Positions 30,320-37,209 of a DNA stretch of 38,293 nt are shown piece after piece. Made by a program: the position numbers and the translations under genes. The first letter of the stretch is position 1; each line of letters opens with the position of its first letter. Under the pieces are notes generated by a model. It was not told where the DNA came from. It saw only the letters and a program-made list of their open reading frames with translations, and ran no database searches. The DNA lies in the IMG/VR virus record IMGVR_UViG_3300044618_000855, positions 1-38,293 of that record; one strand, written 5' to 3'. This DNA comes from a virus.

Positions 30320-30360
30320 CCACCATCCCAAGCAACAAACCCAACAATGGGAAGTGGTGG
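30320..30360. other. strong 11-bp hairpin in the intergenic region
   Basis: CCACCA plus TCCCA (30320-30330) pair with TGGGA and TGGTGG (30348-30352, 30355-30360), leaving a two-base bulge AG on the 3' side and a 17-base loop. It has no T run, so it is not a typical terminator. It may be part of a folded RNA leader or a DNA site. Confidence 0.55.
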
Positions 30361-30373
30361 ACACACCATTGCC

Positions 30374-30385
30374 ATGCAATTGCAT
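30374..30385. promoter_or_regulatory. 12-bp perfect palindrome
   Basis: ATGCAATTGCAT reads the same on both strands and is followed by a further TGCAAT. The cluster of ATTGCA words suggests a protein-binding site, e.g. for a homodimeric DNA-binding protein. Confidence 0.4.
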
Positions 30386-30447
30386 TGCAATATACAAGCA
30401 ACTCACTTGTTTTGCTAGTGTTAAGCACTTACTTTGCAGCAACCATA

Positions 30448-30463
30448 GGGGGGGAGGGGGGGG
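30448..30463 (+). other. G7-A-G8 tract upstream of the terminase genes
   Basis: Fifteen of sixteen bases are G. It lies 105 bases before the small terminase gene. Such a tract can fold into a G-quadruplex or serve as a recognition element. The exact count of G could be affected by sequencing or assembly error. Confidence 0.6.
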
Positions 30464-30531
30464 CAACACTCGGCTCCGCTGTCGCATATTGATAGGTTAA
30501 ACGACCACTTAAAAAAATTTGCAAATAGGTC

Positions 30532-30559
30532 TTGACCACTACCTAACACTACCTGTAGA
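30532..30559 (+). promoter_or_regulatory. putative sigma-70 type promoter of the late/packaging operon
   Basis: TTGACC (30532-30537), a 16-base spacer, and TGTAGA (30554-30559) stand just before the ATG at 30568. Transcription would start about at the start codon, so the message would be leaderless or nearly so; no ribosome site is seen. An alternative -10 is TAGAAC with an 18-base spacer. Confidence 0.4.
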
Positions 30560-30567
30560 ACGTTTGC

Positions 30568-31167
30568 ATGGGGAGGAAGTCCAAAGCAATTGTGGAGAGC
30601 GTAGGGGAGGCGCAAGCCAACCTCAATCACCGTTATATTGAGAAGCGGAAGCCTAAGGAGGCAGCGTTAGCGTTGGATATGCTGGCTAATGGGGAGACGT
30701 ATGCGAAGGTAATGGAGGAGACGGGTATAGGGTTTGTGGCACTGTCAGCTTTGAGGGCGCGGCATGAGCGTGCTTTGGAGGTGAGGCGCAAGGAGCTTGC
30801 GTTAGACGGCTTTGAGATGGCAGAGAGGATGAGGGCGTTGGTGGCGAAGAAGACAGAGATGTTGATGGAGGATGATGAGGCGTTGATGAAGACGCCGCTT
30901 AAAGACTTAACGTTAAGCTATGGCATTAGTGTGGACAAGGGCTTACAGGCTCTTGGGGAGCAGAAGGTGGTGGTGGAGCACAGGACGGGGAAGCCGTCGC
31001 TTGCTGACGCTATGAAGGCTATTGAAGAGGCTAGGGCGGCTTTACGGAATGACACCATTACAGTACTCACAACCCCTGTTGAGCGAGTGGGACCAGAAGT
31101 TGAAGTGGACGGCGACGATGACGAAGGAGGGGACGATAGAGTGGTGGAGTCCCGAGATCAGGGTTAA
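30568..31167 (+). CDS. terminase small subunit-like DNA-binding protein
   Basis: The 199-residue protein has a basic N-terminus, then AALALDMLANGETYAKVMEETGIGFVAL, a helix-turn-helix like those of small terminases, a helical middle (about 75-120 with KKTEMLMEDDEALM), a segment DKGLQALGEQKVVVEHRTGKP, and a very acidic tail (VDGDDDEGGDD). Small terminases recognise the packaging site and stimulate the large subunit. Being the first gene of the packaging operon, next to the large terminase, supports the call. The sequence upstream may hold its binding site. Confidence 0.78.
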   Translation: MGRKSKAIVESVGEAQANLNHRYIEKRKPKEAALALDMLANGETYAKVMEETGIGFVALSALRARHERALEVRRKELALDGFEMAERMRALVAKKTEMLMEDDEALMKTPLKDLTLSYGISVDKGLQALGEQKVVVEHRTGKPSLADAMKAIEEARAALRNDTITVLTTPVERVGPEVEVDGDDDEGGDDRVVESRDQG

Positions 31168-31222
31168 GGTGGTGTACTTTCCCGCGCTTTATGAAGATTA
31201 CATACCAGAAAAACCCTACTAG
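31049..31222 (+). CDS. possible overlapping small gene in the end of the small terminase
   Basis: In another frame over the acidic tail of the small terminase, an ATG at 31049 opens 57 residues: MTPLQYSQPLLSEWDQKLKW, then TATMTKEGTIEWWSPEIR and a short end. It has five Trp and a normal-looking composition, more protein-like than most shadows, and continues 55 bases past the terminase stop. There is no clear ribosome site. It may be a real overlapping gene or the remnant of a frameshifted C-terminus. Confidence 0.35.
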   Translation: MTPLQYSQPLLSEWDQKLKWTATMTKEGTIEWWSPEIRVKVVYFPALYEDYIPEKPY

Positions 31223-31385
31223 TTCAGTTGGAATTATGTTTGGGAAGATGTATGTAAAATCTTCATGGACAAATGTTTTTACCGGAAAGCGTCATGTTAG
31301 TCTCTACTGGTATTGGACTTTGAGCATTGGTCTTTTCCGTGGCTTGCTTATGATTAGTGGAAAGCATAGAGCCGTATGTCGTTAG
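31191..31385 (+). CDS. possible small gene before the large terminase
   Basis: The frame gives 64 residues: MKITYQKNPTSSVGIMFGKM, then VFTGKRHVSLYWYWTLSIGLFRGLLMISGKH. It is basic and aromatic with one weak hydrophobic segment. It fills most of the 208-base gap between the terminase genes and overlaps the large terminase by ten bases. Its DNA is more AT-rich than its neighbours. No homolog is recognised. Confidence 0.45.
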   Translation: MKITYQKNPTSSVGIMFGKMYVKSSWTNVFTGKRHVSLYWYWTLSIGLFRGLLMISGKHRAVCR

Positions 31386-32983
31386 TCTGGAAGCAGCACC
31401 CGATACTTAAGCCTCCTACGATGGAGGAGATGGCGCGGATGGACCCTAAGCAGTTGGTTCAACTGTGGGAGCTCTACCATGAGGCCATTGAGAACGCTGA
31501 GCGTGATCCCTATCGGTATGGCTTTAAGCTGGTGAATTGGGGTGAGGCGGAGGATCTACTGTCTAAGAAGAACGAGATTCTTGTAAGTGGTGGTAATCGT
31601 TCGTCTAAAACGAGTTGGGCTGCTCATGCGGTGGTGAAGGCAGCGATTGAGAACTATGGGGCGGTTATAATGTGTTTCGCCCAAAATGCTGACGTTTCCA
31701 TCAGACAGCAGCAGTCCGCGATCTACGATGCGCTTCCCGAGGAGCTTAAGCGCAAAACTCTTGGTACTGAGGAGAATGTCTCCTACACGCGAAAGAATGG
31801 CTTTAGCAAGTCGAGCCTCATCCTGCCGGGGAGCAAGAGCCACATCATCTTCAAGACCTACTCCCAGTTCTTAAATAACGACACCATCCTTGAGGGTGCG
31901 GAGTTGGGTAGCAGGGAGGCTAAGTGGATTAACATTGGTACTTGGTGCGACGAATACCTGATTGGCCCTGAGCTTCTGGCTACGCTGAGGTTCCGTCTGG
32001 CTACGCGCAACGCCAAGATGATTGTGACGTTCACCCCTATTGATGGGTATACGGAAGTGGTCCGTGACTATCTAGAGGGTGCGCGGACGTTGGAGTGGAA
32101 AGAGGCCGAACTGCTCAACCATCGCAAGGTTCCGTTCCTGCAGGAGAGCAAGAATCGGAATGCGGGCATCATCTACTTCCATTCCCGCGACAATCCCTTC
32201 GGCGGGTACGAGCGTATTGCCGAGGATCTGAAGAACCGTCCAGAGGACGAGATTCTATGCCGTGCCTACGGTGTTCCGACGAAGAGCAAGAGTACACAGT
32301 TCCCCAACTTCTCGGTAGAGGTGAACGTCGTACCGCATGAGAAGATCCCTACCAAGGGGCTCACGCGCTACATGATCCTTGACCCCGCTGGCCGAAAGAA
32401 CTGGTTCATGGCTTGGATTGCCGTTGATGAGAGCGGTACATTCTGGGTCTACCGGGAATGGCCGGATGTCAACGTGGGGGATTGGGCCAAGTGGCATGGC
32501 GGGAAGTGGATCGGCGGAGAAGGGTCCAAGGGGTTGGGCTATGGCATCAGGGACTATGTGGAGCTTATCGGCAATATGGAAGAAGGGGAAACCATCTTTG
32601 AGCGGCTGATTGACCCTCGGCTTGGTGCGGCCAAGTACCAGACGCAGAATGGTGCTTCGTCCATCATAGAGGATCTGGCTGATGCTGGGCTTACCTTTGT
32701 CCCGGCCCCCGGCTTGGACATTGAGGACGGGCTACAGGCGTTGCAGACCAAGATGGCCTACAATCGCAAGGTGCCGATGGATAGCGTCAACCGCCCACAC
32801 TTCTACATCTCTGATCGGTGCCAGAACATCATTGCCGCGCTACAGGAGTACACGGCGGATGGTGGCCCAGATGAGGCACACAAGGATCCTATCGACGTGC
32901 TGCGGTATGCGGCGATTGATGGCATCCGCTACGTTGACGATAAAGCATTTAACAAGTCTCGAAGAACTACAGGAGGATACTAA
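31376..32983 (+). CDS. terL: terminase large subunit (ATPase-nuclease)
   Basis: The 535-residue protein has a Walker A-like loop ILVSGGNRSSKTSWAAHA (about 68-85), an unusual S where most have G, and IGTWCDEYL as the probable Walker B (about 185-195). FTPIDGYTE (about 220) is the coupling motif seen in such terminases. The C-terminal nuclease has YMILDPAGRKNWFMAWIAVD (first acidic residue), FERLIDPRLGA (second) and DPIDVLRYAAIDG (third). It pumps DNA into the capsid and cuts it. Its stop overlaps the next start in TAATG, with AGGAGG at 32971-32976. Confidence 0.93.
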   Translation: MSLVWKQHPILKPPTMEEMARMDPKQLVQLWELYHEAIENAERDPYRYGFKLVNWGEAEDLLSKKNEILVSGGNRSSKTSWAAHAVVKAAIENYGAVIMCFAQNADVSIRQQQSAIYDALPEELKRKTLGTEENVSYTRKNGFSKSSLILPGSKSHIIFKTYSQFLNNDTILEGAELGSREAKWINIGTWCDEYLIGPELLATLRFRLATRNAKMIVTFTPIDGYTEVVRDYLEGARTLEWKEAELLNHRKVPFLQESKNRNAGIIYFHSRDNPFGGYERIAEDLKNRPEDEILCRAYGVPTKSKSTQFPNFSVEVNVVPHEKIPTKGLTRYMILDPAGRKNWFMAWIAVDESGTFWVYREWPDVNVGDWAKWHGGKWIGGEGSKGLGYGIRDYVELIGNMEEGETIFERLIDPRLGAAKYQTQNGASSIIEDLADAGLTFVPAPGLDIEDGLQALQTKMAYNRKVPMDSVNRPHFYISDRCQNIIAALQEYTADGGPDEAHKDPIDVLRYAAIDGIRYVDDKAFNKSRRTTGGY

Positions 32984-33375
32984 TGGAACCTATCAATACC
33001 CCCATCATTGCTTTGGCCGATAAGCTGGGCAAGACCGTCAACGATCTGTTGGCTATTAAGAACACGAAGCTGACCAAGGGCCAGCACTACACAGGCTATG
33101 GCAAGAACACCTATTTTACCCCCGAGGGTGTGGCCGAGGTAGAGCTTGCGCTAGAAGTGCCGCTGGCTGTGCCTAACAAGCTAAACGGTGTGGTTTTGCA
33201 TCCGGCCCGTAACCCCGACTGGGTGATGGTGAAGCTAGAGCATAAGGACGGGAAGATCCCGGTGAAGATCGGGCGGAAATACCGTGGTAAACTTATTGGC
33301 AAGCGCATCGTCATTGACGCAATCACAGACGCAAGCGGATCAACTACTTACCGTCATGCAGAACTCCGAGGATGA
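32983..33375 (+). CDS. hypothetical protein in the packaging block
   Basis: The 130-residue protein has a helical start (INTPIIALADKLGKTVNDLLA) that recalls a small DNA-binding HTH (KLTKGQHYTGYGKNTYFTPEGV), then strands (KLNGVVLHPARNPDWVMVKL, GKIPVKIGRKYRGKL). A strong AGGAGG ribosome site precedes its start, which overlaps the terminase stop. No named family. It might assist packaging or head assembly. Confidence 0.75.
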   Translation: MEPINTPIIALADKLGKTVNDLLAIKNTKLTKGQHYTGYGKNTYFTPEGVAEVELALEVPLAVPNKLNGVVLHPARNPDWVMVKLEHKDGKIPVKIGRKYRGKLIGKRIVIDAITDASGSTTYRHAELRG

Positions 33376-33559
33376 CCCAACATCAAACAAAGAGTGGCTA
33401 AGTGAACAAGTGGATCGTCTGCTTGGGTTTGAGATATTGCATCGAACCCTACACGCCCAGTATCAACCAATCGAACCAACTGCCCTCTCCGACAAAACCG
33501 GACTAGACCGTAATGCGGCTAAGCGGATTGTAACTCACCTTAGATCCATTCTGAAATGA
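33356..33559 (+). CDS. small HTH-like protein before portal
   Basis: The ATG at 33356 gives 67 residues; a longer frame from 33284 overlaps the upstream gene and has poor composition. The C-terminal half, ALSDKTGLDRNAAKRIVTHLRSIL, resembles a helix-turn-helix. The end overlaps the portal start by four bases (ATGA), so the pair is coupled. Function unknown; perhaps a small terminase partner. Confidence 0.68.
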   Translation: MQNSEDDPTSNKEWLSEQVDRLLGFEILHRTLHAQYQPIEPTALSDKTGLDRNAAKRIVTHLRSILK

Positions 33560-35646
33560 TTAACGAAGATAACGCCGAAGCCCTGACCTACGTTCAGAAT
33601 ACCCCGAACGTCAAAGCACTTGTCGATGCGTTCGACCGCACGGCGAACGATTTGGAGTTCTACTTTGACCAATGCCGCGACAGCTATGACTATCGCCGCA
33701 ACATCTGGCCGGGGAAGTCGGACGATCTTCGTAAGCATGGGCCTGATGCGTTTCCGTGGGATGGTGCTGCTGACAACGAGGCACACGTCATCAATGAGCG
33801 CGTCAATCGCTACGTTGCTATTTTCATGGCCGCTCTTACGCGAGCCAACATCCGTGCCTATCCTGTAGAGGCTGGCGATATTGGTCGCGCTCGCACGGTG
33901 AGTGCGTTCCTCAAGTGGATGGTGGCTTCCTACATCCCGCAGTTTAAGCGGCAAATGGAGCTTGGTGCCAACTACCTGCTGGAGCGCGGACTGATGGTGA
34001 CTTACGTTGGCTGGCAGCGGGAAGACCGCACGTTCAAGCAAACCCTATCGCTTGACCAGTTGATGGCTATCAGCCCCGACGTGGTAAAGATGATTCTGGA
34101 GAAGCAGAATGACGCGCAGATGGTTGCGCTGCTCCAAGCTCAGTTTAATGGAATCCCCGAAAAGAAAGCTAAGCGTATCCTTAATGACCTACGCAAAACT
34201 GGTACGGCTGAATTTCCGGTGGTTAGGCGTAGCGTTGATCGTCCTTGGGTGCAAGCAGTTGCGCCGGATGGCGACGTTCTTTTCCCGGCCTATGCCACCG
34301 ATCCTCAACGCGCTCCTTATTGCTTCTGGCGTGTGCTAATGACTGCGCAGGAACTGCGTAACAAGATTAGCAGCAACGGCTGGGATAAGGACTGGGTGGA
34401 GTACGTTATCGAAAACTGCAAAGAAGCGGGAGACCCCCTCCGACTTGAACGGCGCAACCAGTTCACTTACACCACCGTGACGTACGATGCGTCGGAGTTG
34501 TATGAGGTCATCTATGGCTATCAGCGACTGATTGACGAAGAGGACAACTCGGAGGGGATCTACTGCACGGTGTTCCACCGCGAGGTGTATGGCAAGCAGG
34601 AAGTTCCCGACTATGCAAAGTTTGAACTGATGAATGGGTACGAAGACTATCCGTTTGTTGTTACCAAGCTGTCCGAAGACAACAAGCGTCTCTACGATAT
34701 TCAGTCGGTGCCGGAGATGCTGAAGGGCATCCAATGGCAGGTAAAAACTGAGCGCGATAGTCGCATCGACCGCAACAGTCTGGCTACGATGCCGCCCATC
34801 ATGCACCCTGTGGGCAATGCCCCGTCCGATTGGGGTCCGGGTCGTTATGTTCCCTATCGCCGCGCTGGCGAGTTCCAGTTTGGTCCGGTGCCGCAATACA
34901 ACCCCGGCTCGATGGAAATGGAGCAGACCCAGCTTGCTCAGGCCGACAAGATTATTGGCCTCGATATTAACAACCCGCTGTCGCAGATTCAGCAGCAGTA
35001 CTTTGTAGACAAGTTCCTCACGCACGTCCGCGACGTGTTGCGCCTAGCCTACAAGTGCTTCCAGCGGTTTGGCCCCGATCAAGTGTTTTTCCGCGTTACG
35101 GGTGTCTCTGATCCTCAGCGTTATAGCAAGGGCGACCCGAATGAAAACTTTGACATTATTATCAACTATGATGTCATGCAAAATGATCCCGATAACATTG
35201 AAGCACAGATTACGCAGTTTTCTACGCTACTTCAGCTTGACCGGAATGGGCGCATGGACGTGGATATGCTTCTCGAATTGGCCGCGAGTGCCATCAATCC
35301 GGTTGTTGCTGACTCCATTCTCCGCCCTGCTGGGCAAGCAGCCGACCAAATCACGAAGCAAGTCACGGACGACCTCTCCAAGATCTACGCAGGCATTGAA
35401 GTTGGTGCGCGTCCGAACGGTGCGCAAATTGCGATGCAAGTGATCCAGTCTTACGTCCAGCAGCCTGACGTTGCCCAGCGTCTACAGAACGATCAGGCGT
35501 TCCAAGCCCGCTTCCAGAAGTACGCTCAGCAGTATCAGTTCCAGATGACGCAGCAGCAGAACGCCCAGATTGGTCGTATTGGTACGGCTCCCGCTGCAAT
35601 GGGAGATACCAATACGCAGGCCATGCAGCAGACTCCTAGTTACTAA
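33556..35646 (+). CDS. portal protein (SU10/P22-type head-tail connector)
   Basis: The 696-residue protein is the expected size for the large podoviral portals. The N-terminus has LEFYFDQCRDSYDYRRNIWPGK and DDLRKHGPDAFPWDGAADNEA, the usual start of this family; a helical core follows (about 100-190), then the wing (about 210-400) and the stem/clip region with WQVKTERDSRIDRNSLATMPP and QQQYFVDKFLTHVRDVLRLAYK. The C-terminus is Gln-rich (QQYQFQMTQQQNAQ), probably the barrel. It forms the dodecameric gate for DNA. Confidence 0.9.
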   Translation: MINEDNAEALTYVQNTPNVKALVDAFDRTANDLEFYFDQCRDSYDYRRNIWPGKSDDLRKHGPDAFPWDGAADNEAHVINERVNRYVAIFMAALTRANIRAYPVEAGDIGRARTVSAFLKWMVASYIPQFKRQMELGANYLLERGLMVTYVGWQREDRTFKQTLSLDQLMAISPDVVKMILEKQNDAQMVALLQAQFNGIPEKKAKRILNDLRKTGTAEFPVVRRSVDRPWVQAVAPDGDVLFPAYATDPQRAPYCFWRVLMTAQELRNKISSNGWDKDWVEYVIENCKEAGDPLRLERRNQFTYTTVTYDASELYEVIYGYQRLIDEEDNSEGIYCTVFHREVYGKQEVPDYAKFELMNGYEDYPFVVTKLSEDNKRLYDIQSVPEMLKGIQWQVKTERDSRIDRNSLATMPPIMHPVGNAPSDWGPGRYVPYRRAGEFQFGPVPQYNPGSMEMEQTQLAQADKIIGLDINNPLSQIQQQYFVDKFLTHVRDVLRLAYKCFQRFGPDQVFFRVTGVSDPQRYSKGDPNENFDIIINYDVMQNDPDNIEAQITQFSTLLQLDRNGRMDVDMLLELAASAINPVVADSILRPAGQAADQITKQVTDDLSKIYAGIEVGARPNGAQIAMQVIQSYVQQPDVAQRLQNDQAFQARFQKYAQQYQFQMTQQQNAQIGRIGTAPAAMGDTNTQAMQQTPSY

Positions 35647-35855
35647 TGCAAAAGCCAGATAACCTAGATAGCCTCATCCACATTGACGCATACGTTGAGT
35701 TCCTTGATGGAATCTACGCCTTGCGCGAATCGTTGATTCAGCAGCTTCACGACGTATCCTCCGACCGCATCCAGCAGATTAGCGGTCGAATCCTCCAATG
35801 CGACGATATCCTCCAAATGGGTGGATATGATCGTATTGTTTCTCGTAGAGGATGA
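35646..35855 (+). CDS. small helical protein after portal
   Basis: This 69-residue protein is nearly all helix: NLDSLIHIDAYVEFLDGIYAL, RESLIQQLHDVSSDRIQQISG, RILQCDDILQMGG. It starts in the TAATG overlap with the portal stop. No family recognised. In many podoviruses a small gene here encodes an assembly or head-closure factor. Confidence 0.7.
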   Translation: MQKPDNLDSLIHIDAYVEFLDGIYALRESLIQQLHDVSSDRIQQISGRILQCDDILQMGGYDRIVSRRG

Positions 35856-35859
35856 CGTA

Positions 35860-35880
35860 GCCCCTTTTTCTTAAAGGGGC
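35860..35880. other. perfect stem-loop after the portal block
   Basis: GCCCCTTT (35860-35867), a five-base loop, and AAAGGGGC (35873-35880) form an eight-pair stem immediately after the stop of the small helical gene. It lacks a T run, so it could be an RNA-processing or stability element separate from the terminator downstream. Confidence 0.6.
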
Positions 35881-35937
35881 CGTTGTTCGCTGTGTCGCTC
35901 TGAAAACCGCGACAGACGAAACGTGAAATAAAAGAAA

Positions 35938-35974
35938 CCCCTAAAAGAAAGGGGGAGTGTGAGGGGGATTTTTT
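35938..35974 (+). terminator. rho-independent terminator before the scaffold gene
   Basis: CCCCT (35938-35942) can pair with AGGGGG (35962-35967), followed by a T-rich run to 35974. An alternative pairing uses the G run at 35951-35955. It separates the terminase-portal message from the scaffold-capsid message. Confidence 0.6.
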
Positions 35975-35977
35975 CGT

Positions 35978-35999
35978 CATGTCAAGCCTATTCGACATG
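35978..35999. promoter_or_regulatory. inverted repeat CATGTC-N10-GACATG
   Basis: A perfect six-base inverted repeat with ten-base spacing lies just after the terminator and about 50 bases before the scaffold promoter candidate. It may be an operator for the capsid promoter. Confidence 0.4.
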
Positions 36000-36046
36000 G
36001 CACCTAATTTTCTCTGTTAGCTCAAAAGCGGGTCTTTTCTAAAGCA

Positions 36047-36055
36047 TGGTATATT
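36047..36055 (+). promoter_or_regulatory. extended -10 promoter for the scaffold-capsid genes
   Basis: TGGTATATT matches the extended -10 form TGnTATAAT with one change. No good -35 is seen, as usual for this class. It lies 45 bases before the scaffold ATG at 36100, and a hairpin (AACG/CGTT) lies in the leader at about 36067-36080. Confidence 0.5.
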
Positions 36056-36099
36056 CCCGCTATCGCCAACGCGAGGCGTTAAAACGCGGAAAACCAACA

Positions 36100-37197
36100 A
36101 TGTCTGATGAAGCTACGTCCGTCGCCGGGGACGCTAAACAGTCGGTGGTCTCAGAAAAGTCTAATATGACAGCGAGCCAATACGCGGTTCGCCGTCTCGG
36201 TGAGTTGAAGGTTAAGCCTGACGGGGCTTTGAATCCCGCCAGTCGCCCAGCCGAACAGCCCACCAGCCAATCCGCGCCAGCGGAAGAGGAACAGCAAGAG
36301 CAGGCGAGCAACGACCAAGCTCAGGCTGAACCGAATCCGACGGGCAAGGACGTTCCTTCACAAGTTGAACTCTCGGAACTTTCCGATGAGGACATCCAAG
36401 AACTCGCTCAGAAAGGCAAGTCTGGCCTGCTCAAGCGCATTGCGGAACTTACAGCCAAGCGAAAGCTAGCCGAGGAGAAAGCAGCGCAGTTGGAAGCCTA
36501 CATGGCCCAACAGCAGAACAACAAGCCCCTTGAGCCGAAGGTCGAGAATAATCCCTACGCCAGCATCTCCTCTATTGAGGATCTTGGGAAGAAAGTCCAA
36601 GAGGTAGCTGATGTTGTTGAGTGGGCAGAAGATATTCTGGATCGCGCTGAACACCTCGGCTTTGAAGATATTGCCGCAACGGTGGATGGGCGCGAACTGA
36701 CTAAGGCTCAGGTAAAGGAGACTCTCCGCAATGCCCGCAAGGCACGCGACAAGTTTCTCCCAGCGCAGAAAAAGGACATTGAAGCTGGCATCCAGCGCAA
36801 AGGTCTTCGTTCTGCTTTCGAGCAACAAGCGGTCAAGGAACTTGAGTGGCTTGCCACCCAAGAAGACAATGACATCAAACGCCAGTTCTTTGCGATGCTT
36901 AACGATCCGCGCCTCAAGGGCATGGAAGAAGCATTGCCGGATGTTGCTCCTCAGTTGCCCTACATCTTGGCCCATGCTGCCAATTCGATGTTTGCGCGAA
37001 AAACAATTCCGATGGACAGCAAGCCCTCTCCCAAGTTGACGCCCCCCGGCTCCCCATCCTCTACAGCGGCTGCGGGTGACCGGACGCCTTCTTCGGGTGA
37101 GCGCAATATGAAGGAAGTGTCTAAGCGGTTGGCGGACTCAGGTAGCGTAAGCGACTTCATCGCCCTTCGTGCAGCACAACTCTCTAAACGCAAGTAA
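36100..37197 (+). CDS. capsid scaffolding protein
   Basis: The ATG at 36100 gives 365 residues starting MSDEATSVAGDAKQ; an earlier ATG at 36046 lies on top of the likely promoter. The N-terminal third is Glu/Gln/Pro-rich and disordered (EEEQQEQASNDQAQAEPNP), the middle is coiled coil (about 125-160 and 200-270: AEEKAAQLEAYMAQQQ, KARDKFLPAQKKDIEAG), and the C-terminus is basic with SDFIALRAAQLSKRK. This make-up, next to the coat gene, is typical of scaffold proteins that guide prohead assembly by a basic C-terminal helix. Confidence 0.85.
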   Translation: MSDEATSVAGDAKQSVVSEKSNMTASQYAVRRLGELKVKPDGALNPASRPAEQPTSQSAPAEEEQQEQASNDQAQAEPNPTGKDVPSQVELSELSDEDIQELAQKGKSGLLKRIAELTAKRKLAEEKAAQLEAYMAQQQNNKPLEPKVENNPYASISSIEDLGKKVQEVADVVEWAEDILDRAEHLGFEDIAATVDGRELTKAQVKETLRNARKARDKFLPAQKKDIEAGIQRKGLRSAFEQQAVKELEWLATQEDNDIKRQFFAMLNDPRLKGMEEALPDVAPQLPYILAHAANSMFARKTIPMDSKPSPKLTPPGSPSSTAAAGDRTPSSGERNMKEVSKRLADSGSVSDFIALRAAQLSKRK

Positions 37198-37209
37198 ACT
37201 ACTACTACA

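Noticed and set aside
30225-30500. 91-residue plus-strand frame in the intergenic region
   Set aside because: It crosses the hairpin, palindrome and G tract, has biased composition and no ribosome site; the region looks non-coding.
35860-35880. Terminator at the GCCCCTTT/AAAGGGGC stem-loop
   Set aside because: No T run follows on either strand; it was kept only as a stem-loop, and the terminator was placed at 35938-35974.
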